DNA of 10,893 nt from AV17 sp046262735 (GTDB lineage: Bacteria > Verrucomicrobiota > Verrucomicrobiia > Chthoniobacterales > UBA10450). The stretch lies in assembly GCA_046262735.1 (NCBI GenBank), contig JBHEMD010000173.1, positions 1 through 10,893 on the forward strand, in the 5' to 3' direction. Numbering within the stretch: the stretch's first letter is position 1; every line of letters starts with the position of its first letter. Shown piece by piece: positions 6,057-10,893 of the stretch. A program made the translations under genes and the position numbers. The notes under the pieces were generated by a model. That model saw only the letters and a list, made by a program, of their open reading frames with translations. It was not told the DNA's origin and did no database searches.

Positions 6057-6739
6057 TGCAATTGCTCATTGTGCACCACGACGCTGAGCTCGGCGCGCAA
6101 CTGGTGCAGATGGTCAAAGATTACACGACGCACAATTGCGACCTGGTCGGCAGCGATGCCGCTGCCGTAGATTGGGCCCGGCGTCACCCGCGCTGCCGGC
6201 TCCTTCTGACCCAACTCGAAGCCGACGGCATCGATGGCCTCGTCGTGGGCGGCACGCTCAGCGAAATTTTCCCGGGCCTGCAAACGGCGTTTTTCCCCGC
6301 TTATCCTGCCTCTGAGCAGCGGCTCAAGCTGACCGAAACAAAAGTTTTCCCCGAACCGATCGATGGCGAAGGATTGCTCCGCGCGATCGAGCGCGTGGAG
6401 AACGCGCCCGCGGATGCGCTCGATTTATTTCATGTTCTCGATGTTCTGCAGATGTGTTGCCTCAGCCGCCGCGGTGGCGCGGTTCAGATGGTGAAGGGAA
6501 CGCAAAGTGGAATAGCCTATTTGCGGAGCGGTCAGATCGTTTATGCCGAAACGCTCTCGAACCAGGGCCAACAGGCTCTGCTCGAGATCATCGGCTGGGG
6601 AATGGTCGAATTTGCCTACGATAGTTCGGTGCGCGCTCCCGTGGAAACAATCACCCTGCCGTGGGACGCAGCCCTGATTGAAGGAGTGAGACAGCACAAA
6701 GGGCCGAAAGTGGCACAGCAGATGCAGCCTCGGGTGTAA
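6056..6739 (+). CDS. pseudo-receiver + DUF4388 (PATAN-type) protein
   Basis: 227 aa, starting in a 1-nt TGATG overlap with the TPR gene. The N-terminal ~110 residues look like a receiver fold (MQLLIVHHDAELGAQLVQMV), but the acidic pair is HHD and the phospho-acceptor position reads LLLTQLEADGIDG, with T52/Q53 instead of Asp. It should therefore not be phosphorylated normally. Residues about 120-215 match DUF4388: DLFHVLDVLQMCCLSRRGGAVQMV, GIAYLRSGQIVYAET and ALLEIIGWGMVEFAY. DUF4388/PATAN domains are found with receivers in motility, polysaccharide and gliding regulators such as cyanobacterial PatA-type proteins. A cytosolic adaptor that works with the membrane TPR partner is plausible but unproven. 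No DNA-binding or enzymatic domain is visible. Family assignment is good; function is unknown. Confidence 0.82.
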   Translation: MQLLIVHHDAELGAQLVQMVKDYTTHNCDLVGSDAAAVDWARRHPRCRLLLTQLEADGIDGLVVGGTLSEIFPGLQTAFFPAYPASEQRLKLTETKVFPEPIDGEGLLRAIERVENAPADALDLFHVLDVLQMCCLSRRGGAVQMVKGTQSGIAYLRSGQIVYAETLSNQGQQALLEIIGWGMVEFAYDSSVRAPVETITLPWDAALIEGVRQHKGPKVAQQMQPRV

Positions 6740-6798
6740 GGGGTCTGACTGGGAACGCGCTGTTTTTTATGCGCCGAATTGGGTTATTCTATCGCGCG

Positions 6799-7656
6799 AT
6801 GAAGCTTGCGCTCTGGTCTGTTTGCCTGCTTTTGGTCGTCGCGCGAGCGGAAGCGCAGCTCCAGGTCGAGCTCCAGCTTAAACGCCTCCAATACATCGCT
6901 TACGAACCGATCACCGCCACACTCGCCATCACCAATCTCGCCGGGCGCGATGTCGATCTTCACGATGCCGGCAGTCAGGCGTGGTTCGGCTTCGAGATTA
7001 CCGGGAGCGAAGGCCAGCCGATTGCGCCCGTCAGCACCGAGTTCAACCAGCCGCCACTGCGGATTGAAGCCGGGAAAAAAGTTACCCAACGCATCAATAT
7101 CAGCCCCCTTTATTCGGTCCACGAGCTCGGCACCTATCATGTCCGTGCTCACGTTTATTTCGCCGACCTGAACAAATTTTTTTACTCGCAGGGAAAGGTA
7201 TTCCAGGTCACCGATGCGCGGCCGATCTGGCAGCGAACGGTCGGAACGGCCGAGGGCGGCACGCGCACCTACTCGCTGCTGACCAATCGGTTTCCCGATC
7301 ACACCGCTCTCTATGTGCGGGTCGAAGACAAGGAGAGCGGCTCCGTTTACGCCACCTATTCGTTAGGCCGGACGATCGCTTTCGACGAACCCCACGCCGA
7401 GATCGATCGCACCAGTCAGTTGCATGTTTTGCATTGCGCCGCGCCACGCGTCTGGGCTTACTCGCGCATCGACCCGAACGGCGCGCTGCTCGCCCACACT
7501 TCGTTCACCGAAACCAAAACACGGCCCCGCCTCGTCCATGCTGAGGACGGCAATGTCGCCGTGCGCGGCGGCATGATGGAAACGCAATCTTCACAAGCCG
7601 CGCGCGAGTCGCTGCCCAAACTATCCGAGCGCCCTCCTCGGCTCCCGAATGATTAG
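6799..7656 (+). CDS. secreted protein of unknown function, Ig-like N-terminal half
   Basis: 285 aa from the ATG at 6799; an in-frame ATG at 6769 would add 10 residues. The 6799 start gives a clean Sec signal peptide (MKLALWSVCLLLVVARAEA, cleavage probably after AEA). The mature N-terminal half is beta-rich: VELQLKRLQYIAYEPITATL, TNLAGRDVDL, and RIEAGKKVTQRINISPLYSV, then GTYHVRAHVYF. That pattern resembles an Ig-like/intracellular-proteinase-inhibitor-type beta sandwich, but I cannot name the family. The second half has further strand-rich sequence (TALYVRVEDKESGSVYATYSLG), and the tail is Pro/Arg-rich. No catalytic motif was seen. Its stop overlaps the amidase start by 8 nt, so both exported proteins are probably co-expressed and act in the cell envelope. 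Confidence 0.75.
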   Translation: MKLALWSVCLLLVVARAEAQLQVELQLKRLQYIAYEPITATLAITNLAGRDVDLHDAGSQAWFGFEITGSEGQPIAPVSTEFNQPPLRIEAGKKVTQRINISPLYSVHELGTYHVRAHVYFADLNKFFYSQGKVFQVTDARPIWQRTVGTAEGGTRTYSLLTNRFPDHTALYVRVEDKESGSVYATYSLGRTIAFDEPHAEIDRTSQLHVLHCAAPRVWAYSRIDPNGALLAHTSFTETKTRPRLVHAEDGNVAVRGGMMETQSSQAARESLPKLSERPPRLPND

Positions 7657-8596
7657 GATGCGCCGCTCTCTCTTCGCTTTCTGCTTCATCGCGTGCGCGG
7701 CATCGAGCGGCGTGGTCCTGGCCTTGCCTTCTCCCACCGATTCAGCAGCGAAACGGCGCGCCGAGCGCGTCCGTTCGCAGCCGGCGCCGACGCCACCGCC
7801 CGCGGTCCCCAGTGCGCCGCAAACTACGCGCCAAAATTCCTACGATCCGACCGTTGTCGTAATCGACGCCGGCCATGGCGGCCATGACCGGGGCGGTATC
7901 TACGGCCAGCGGGTCTCTGAAAAAATGGTGACCCTCGACGTCGCGCAGCGATTAAGGGCTGTTCTCAGCGCGCAGGGCTATCGCGTCGTCATGACCCGCG
8001 ACAGCGATGTTTTCATTCCGCTCGGCATGCGCGTCGGGATCGCGAACGCCTATCCGAACGCAATTTTCATCTGTATTCATTTTAATGCCGCCAGACGCGG
8101 CGGCGCCAACGGCATCGAGACCTATTTCTACAGCCGCGATAGTCTTCCGCTCGCTTCGGCCATTCACTATTATGTCGCCGGCGGTGCGCCCACTTCCAAC
8201 CGCGGTGTGCGCCGGCGCGGTTATTACGTGCTGCGGAAGACGCGCATTCCGGCTGTGCTGGTAGAGTGCGGTTTTCTCACCAACCCGACCGAGGCCCAGT
8301 ACGCGCAAAGCAATACCTATCGCCAGCAGCTGGCCGACGAAATCGCGCGTGGCATTCGCGAACGCTCGCTCGTGGTCCATCCTGCCTCCGCGAACCGATA
8401 CGCCGCCACCGGCACCCTTCCCCTCCAACCTTATCTTGATTTGACCAAAGTGCGCGACCCGGACATTTCCCGCTCCAAACACAGCAGCAAGAAAAGTTCG
8501 CGGTCCAAATCCGCGCGGCGCAAGAAAACGCACACGAGCTCCGAAGCCGACGCGAAGAAACGCACCACCGTCGAAAGCACCGGCAGCGCGCCGTGA
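7649..8596 (+). CDS. exported N-acetylmuramoyl-L-alanine amidase (Amidase_3)
   Basis: 315 aa; hydrolyses the bond between muramic acid and the stem peptide of peptidoglycan. The N-terminus is a signal peptide or anchor (RRSLFAFCFIACAASSGVVLA), followed by a Pro-rich linker (about 44-64). The Amidase_3 domain runs about 67-240. Zn ligands are H76 in VIDAGHGGHD, E91 in RVSEKMV and H144 in ICIHFNA; catalytic E206 is in VLVECGFLTN. All expected residues are present, so it should be active. No SPOR, AMIN or LysM domain is attached. The last ~45 residues are very basic and Ser/Lys/Arg-rich (SKHSSKKSSRSKSARRKK), which could bind anionic cell-wall polymers. The start at 7649 overlaps the preceding gene; the alternative ATG at 7658 would lie 2 nt after its stop. 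The GC-rich hairpin after its stop may help end the transcript. Confidence 0.93.
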   Translation: MIRMRRSLFAFCFIACAASSGVVLALPSPTDSAAKRRAERVRSQPAPTPPPAVPSAPQTTRQNSYDPTVVVIDAGHGGHDRGGIYGQRVSEKMVTLDVAQRLRAVLSAQGYRVVMTRDSDVFIPLGMRVGIANAYPNAIFICIHFNAARRGGANGIETYFYSRDSLPLASAIHYYVAGGAPTSNRGVRRRGYYVLRKTRIPAVLVECGFLTNPTEAQYAQSNTYRQQLADEIARGIRERSLVVHPASANRYAATGTLPLQPYLDLTKVRDPDISRSKHSSKKSSRSKSARRKKTHTSSEADAKKRTTVESTGSAP

Positions 8597-8606
8597 CGTC
8601 TGGAGT

Positions 8607-8620
8607 CCGCCTTCAGGCGG
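8607..8620. repeat. solo REP-like hairpin after the amidase
   Basis: CCGCC-TTCA-GGCGG lies 10 nt after the amidase stop within GGAGTCCGCCTTCAGGCGG. It forms a 5-bp GC stem with a tetraloop and no following T-run. The style (CTGGAGTCCGCCTTCAGGCGG-like) resembles single REP units; a terminator or mRNA-stabiliser role is possible. Confidence 0.5.
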
Positions 8621-8658
8621 CTGCTTAAACGCGGGACGCCACGCACTTCTCGCGATTG

Positions 8659-8688
8659 AATCTGCGTTAATCTGTGTTCATCTGTGGC
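8659..8688. repeat. three 10-bp direct repeats at the nnr start
   Basis: AATCTGCGTT, AATCTGTGTT and CATCTGTGGC follow each other exactly, one helical turn apart. The repeat ends 4 nt before the ATG at 8693 and contains the alternative GTG start at 8684. Similar ATCTGTG tandem runs occur as dispersed sequences in many bacterial genomes (recollection, not searched). It may be a repeat remnant or a helically phased protein-binding site. Confidence 0.5.
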
Positions 8689-8692
8689 GACA

Positions 8693-10195
8693 ATGGACTC
8701 GCCGATTCTCAGTTCGGCGCAGATGCGTGAAGCAGAGGAAGCGGCTTTTGCGCGCGGCGTCGAGGTCGAAGCGTTGATGGACAAAGCCGGCGCGGGCGTT
8801 GCCGGCGCCGTCCGCCAATTTTTTCCCGAGCCCGGATGTTGCATCGTTTTCGCCGGAAAAGGTCATAACGGCGGCGACGCGCTCGTCGCGGCGGAACAGC
8901 TGGAACGCGCCGGTTGGAAGATCGACATCCGCCTCCCGTTTCGCGAAGAGGACTGCAGCGAGCTGACGCGAAAGAAATTGCAGGCCTTGAGCGCAAATGT
9001 GGCGCAACCGTCCCGGTTGCGAATCAATCAGAACGCAAGCCGGAGGCTTACGCCACCTTTAATCATTCTCGACGGTTTGCTCGGTCTCGGCGCAACCCAT
9101 CTCTTGCGCGAACCAATTCGCGCCGCCGCGCGCGAGATCAATCAGCTCCGCGCCGAACGGGGCGCCTTTGTTTTTGCGGTCGATCTGCCGACCAGTCTCA
9201 ATGCCGATTCTGGCGAGACCGATCCCGACAACTGCGTGGCGGCCGATTTCACCGTCACGATCGGGTTCGTCAAGCACGGCCTCGTTGCCGATGCGGTCAT
9301 CGATTTCGTGGGCTGCATCGAAGTCGTGCCCCTCCCCGAGCTTGTCCCGGAAGCGACTGCGGCAAAAGCCGTCGCCGCCACGCCGCACGCGCTGCGCGCT
9401 CTTTTGCCACGCCGAAAATTCAGCGCTTACAAAAATCAATTCGGCCGCATTGGTGTGGTTGCCGGTTCAAAAGGATTCGTCGGCGCGGGGCTCATGACGA
9501 CCGGCGGCGCGTTGCGCGCCGGCGCAGGTCTCGTGGAAGTTTTCGTTCCCGAAAATATTTACCCGATTGTCGCTTCAGCCGCGCCGGTGGAAGCGATGGT
9601 CAAGCCGGTCCGTAAATATCGCGATCTGCTCGAGGAGGAGATCGACATCTGGGCGGTCGGACCGGGTCTGGGCACATCGCACGCCGCCGAAATCCAGGAG
9701 CTGATCAGGCGCGCGGCTCAACCGATGGTCGTCGATGCCGACGGCCTGAACATTCTCACCCGCAAGATCGACATCTTGCCACAATGTGCCGGGCCGCGCC
9801 TGCTCACGCCGCATCCCGGCGAAATGGCGCGCCTCTTTGAGGTCGGCAAAATGTCGCGTGCCGGCGTGGCGAGAAATTTCACGGACAAATTTCCCGTGAC
9901 TCTTTTGCTCAAGGGCAGTCGCACGCTGGTGTGCGAGCGCAGCAAACCGCTCAGCTACAACACCACCGGCAATCCCGGGATGGCCAGCGGCGGAATGGGC
10001 GACGTGCTCACTGGTGTCTGTGCCGGGTTGCTCGGCCAGAAATTGTCGACCTACGACGCCGCCCGGCTCGGCGCCTGGGTCTGCGGGCGCGCCGCCGAGA
10101 TGTCGATCTTCAACGGCGGCGCGAGCGAGGAATCGCTCCTCGCCAGTGACGTGCTCATGCACCTTGGCGCTGCGTTCAATGAAGTGCGCGGGTAA
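8693..10195 (+). CDS. nnrDE: bifunctional NAD(P)H-hydrate epimerase / ADP-dependent NAD(P)HX dehydratase
   Basis: 500 aa. It repairs hydrated NADH/NADPH: the N-terminal NnrE (YjeF_N) domain interconverts R- and S-NAD(P)HX, and the C-terminal NnrD domain dehydrates S-NAD(P)HX using ADP. NnrE, about 1-225: LSSAQMREAEE at the start, FAGKGHNGGDALVAAEQL (53-70), ILDGLLGLGATH (125-136), AVDLPTSLNADSGE (162-175). NnrD, about 230-498: GPGLGTS (323-329), VVDADGLNIL (346-355), LTPHPGEMARL (371-381), and NTTGNPGMASGGMGDVLTG (423-441) with catalytic D437. Residues 103-121 are encoded by a REP-like element inserted in frame in NnrE. HNGGDA replaces the usual NNGGDG, and DLPTSL the usual DLPSGL, so epimerase activity may be altered. 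The ATG at 8693 is preferred over the GTG at 8684, which sits inside a repeat. Family certain; full NnrE activity uncertain. Confidence 0.95.
   Translation: MDSPILSSAQMREAEEAAFARGVEVEALMDKAGAGVAGAVRQFFPEPGCCIVFAGKGHNGGDALVAAEQLERAGWKIDIRLPFREEDCSELTRKKLQALSANVAQPSRLRINQNASRRLTPPLIILDGLLGLGATHLLREPIRAAAREINQLRAERGAFVFAVDLPTSLNADSGETDPDNCVAADFTVTIGFVKHGLVADAVIDFVGCIEVVPLPELVPEATAAKAVAATPHALRALLPRRKFSAYKNQFGRIGVVAGSKGFVGAGLMTTGGALRAGAGLVEVFVPENIYPIVASAAPVEAMVKPVRKYRDLLEEEIDIWAVGPGLGTSHAAEIQELIRRAAQPMVVDADGLNILTRKIDILPQCAGPRLLTPHPGEMARLFEVGKMSRAGVARNFTDKFPVTLLLKGSRTLVCERSKPLSYNTTGNPGMASGGMGDVLTGVCAGLLGQKLSTYDAARLGAWVCGRAAEMSIFNGGASEESLLASDVLMHLGAAFNEVRG
8999..9056. repeat. REP/REPIN-like double-hairpin element, copy C, inside nnrDE
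   Basis: The outer arms GTGGCG (8999-9004) and CGCCAC (9051-9056) are perfect inverted repeats. Between them are CGCAACCG-TCC-CGGTTGCG (9003-9021, 8 bp, 3-nt loop) and CGCAAGCC-GGA-GGCTTACG (9034-9052, 7 of 8 paired). It is translated in frame as VAQPSRLRINQNASRRLTP between LQALSAN and PLIILDGLLGLG of the epimerase domain, adding about 19 residues without a stop. Confidence 0.8.
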
Positions 10196-10199
10196 AACC

Positions 10200-10717
10200 G
10201 GTTATCAGTTATCGGTTATCAGGTGTCGGGGCGGAATCGGGCGACTTCTGAGCGCGTTTCAAATAATTCATGTAGCCGTTCAATAACCTGACCGAGTGAT
10301 TCACGAGATCTCTTCGCTCGCTGAGCACTTCGTGACGAACGATCTCTTCGTCATCTCCAGTGATCAAATGGTCGAGAACTTCCCAACACGAACCGCGAGC
10401 GTTGCTACAGAACTTCGCATTATCCAGGTAATGAAATCGCCCGTAGCCCTCTGCAATATTCGACGTAGTCGATCGCGCGGCTCGCAACAACTGATCGCCT
10501 AAACGGTAGCGTTCGTCAGGTGGCAGTTGCGGCACCACTTTTTTGGCCACGAACAATTGCAACGTGCGGCACTGCTTCCAACACTCGAGATCTTCAAGCG
10601 TTTTGATTCGTCCTCTGAGGCTGTTTTCATCCCGCCAGCCTATCAGAGTGCGCGACAGATGTTGAGCCCGCGCTGTTCGGCGTCCGACCTGATAACCAAT
10701 AACCGATAACCGATAAC
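10200..10717. mobile_element. candidate inverted-repeat-flanked cassette carrying a four-helix-bundle gene
   Basis: The left end (10200-10223) and the right end (10688-10711) are 24-bp inverted repeats matching at 22 positions. Each is built of GGTTATC/GATAACC-type 7-8-bp units; the right side has one more GATAAC to 10717. Between them lies only the S23/IVP-type gene, whose stop codon lies inside the left repeat. The interior is visibly less GC-rich than nnrDE. The cassette sits between the nnrDE stop and the 3' end of a sugar-transferase gene. No transposase is present, so any mobility would be in trans. No clear target-site duplication was seen. Confidence 0.5.
10209..10643 (-). CDS. four-helix-bundle protein (S23/IVP, TIGR02436-like), start codon uncertain
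   Basis: Family matches run from RIKTLEDLECWKQ through LQLFVAKKVVPQLP, YRLGDQLLRAARSTTSNIAE, GYGRFHYLDNAKFCSNARGS and CWEVLDHLI to LLNGYMNYLKRAQ. These are typical of the 23S-rRNA intervening-sequence protein and Avd-like fold. No ATG or GTG is in frame; the first standard start is a TTG at 10562, which would lose helix 1 (RIKTLEDLECW). An ATA at 10643 begins IGWRDENSLRGRIKTLEDLE and sits where an ATG would be expected, so I use it as the 5' limit (about 144 codons). The ATG at 10630 is in another frame. Either an unusual start (CTG 10646, ATA, TTG) is used or the gene has lost its start. The last residues (DNR) and the stop are supplied by the left inverted repeat. The molecular role of stand-alone members is unclear; RNA or nucleic-acid binding is suspected. 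Confidence 0.8.
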   Translation of the reverse strand: MGWRDENSLRGRIKTLEDLECWKQCRTLQLFVAKKVVPQLPPDERYRLGDQLLRAARSTTSNIAEGYGRFHYLDNAKFCSNARGSCWEVLDHLITGDDEEIVRHEVLSERRDLVNHSVRLLNGYMNYLKRAQKSPDSAPTPDNR

Positions 10718-10733
10718 TCCAATGTTTTTCGAA

Positions 10734-10750
10734 AAAGGCTACCTGCCTTT
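10734..10750 (-). terminator. weak intrinsic terminator candidate of the sugar-transferase gene
   Basis: Read on the - strand, AAAGGC-AGGTA-GCCTTT followed by TT overlaps the sugar-transferase stop (10739-10741). It is a 6-bp stem with a T-run of five, three of them in the stem. A second palindrome, TTTTTCGAAAAA (10725-10736), overlaps it. The short stem makes this tentative. Confidence 0.4.
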
Positions 10751-10893
10751 GCCAAAAAACATCGTGTGGATCGTCTTTAACACGATCATGGCATCGAGCT
10801 TCAGTGAGTAATGGCGAATGTAATACAGATCGTATTTGAGTTTTTCCAGCGCGTCGGCCTCGCTCTCGCCATAGGGATAATTGACCTGAGCCC
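10739..10893 (-). CDS. polyprenyl glycosylphosphotransferase (bacterial sugar transferase), C-terminal fragment
   Basis: The - strand frame is open from the window edge to a TAG at 10739-10741 and encodes the last 50 residues. The peptide reads AQVNYPYGESEADALEKLKY, then DLYYIRHYSLKLDAMIVLKT, then IHTMFFGKGR. The QVNYPYG, then EKLKYDLYYI, then SLxLD, then LLKT and FGKG pattern is the conserved C-terminus of the Bac_transf (PF02397) domain. That domain belongs to undecaprenyl-phosphate sugar phosphotransferases of the WcaJ/exopolysaccharide class. These membrane enzymes start lipid-linked repeat-unit synthesis for exopolysaccharide or capsule. The remainder, including the N-terminal membrane segments, lies to the right of the window, so an exopolysaccharide locus probably starts there. 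The four-helix-bundle cassette ends 21 nt beyond this stop codon, so it separates this locus from nnrDE. Confidence 0.85.
   Translation of the reverse strand, partial: AQVNYPYGESEADALEKLKYDLYYIRHYSLKLDAMIVLKTIHTMFFGKGR

Noticed and set aside
8914..9615. 233-codon + strand frame inside nnrDE, and the 195-codon - strand frame at 9575-10162
   Set aside because: Both are out-of-phase shadows of a confidently assigned enzyme.
10200..10223. CRISPR-like short tandem repeats (GGTTATC/GATAACC units)
   Set aside because: The units are 7-8 bp, adjacent and without spacers, and are mirrored at the other end as an inverted repeat; no cas genes are present.
10564..10630. ATG at 10630 (- strand) as the start of the four-helix-bundle gene
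   Set aside because: It is in a different frame from the conserved RIKTLEDLECW segment and soon leads to a stop; using it would require a frameshift for which there is no evidence.

Overview
This is a GC-rich bacterial window in which most translation starts lack a Shine-Dalgarno sequence and short palindromic repeats sit in several intergenic gaps. The gene content and the repeat style suggest a soil-type Verrucomicrobiota (Chthoniobacterales-like) genome. That placement is inference from pattern recognition; no rRNA or other phylogenetic marker gene was available to confirm it.

Layout. Positions 1-1762 hold a NarL-type two-component pair on the + strand: a PAS histidine kinase whose N-terminus lies outside the window, overlapping a LuxR-type response regulator by 4 nt. 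A repeat-filled gap leads to a small dodecin (1960-2166, +). Facing it on the - strand are a tiny Cys-rich protein (2230-2463) and lysyl-tRNA synthetase (2660-4114). Divergent from lysS is a tandem-ACT protein (4358-4828, +).

Further + strand units follow. A membrane-anchored TPR protein (4977-6056) overlaps by 1 nt a degenerate receiver-DUF4388 protein (6056-6739). A secreted protein of unknown function (6799-7656) overlaps an exported N-acetylmuramoyl-L-alanine amidase (7649-8596). Last is a bifunctional NAD(P)HX epimerase/dehydratase (8693-10195). The right end holds a four-helix-bundle (S23/IVP-type) gene on the - strand between 24-bp inverted repeats, then the C-terminal 50 codons of a polyprenyl glycosylphosphotransferase (- strand, running off the window).

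How the genes relate. The kinase and regulator form one signalling system, and the TPR/DUF4388 pair is probably one translational unit. Dodecin, LysS, the ACT protein, the amidase and the NNR repair enzyme are housekeeping or chromosomal-maintenance functions with no shared pathway. Nothing looks like a defence island or prophage.

The most unusual content is repetitive. Three double-hairpin REP/REPIN-like elements of 55-59 bp are present, one of them in frame inside the NNR epimerase domain. Two GTGAGAAGT-type inverted repeats, a longer dispersed-repeat-like palindrome, and a 10-bp-period repeat at the nnr start are also present. The four-helix-bundle gene is packaged like a small mobile cassette and lacks a standard start codon where one would be expected.
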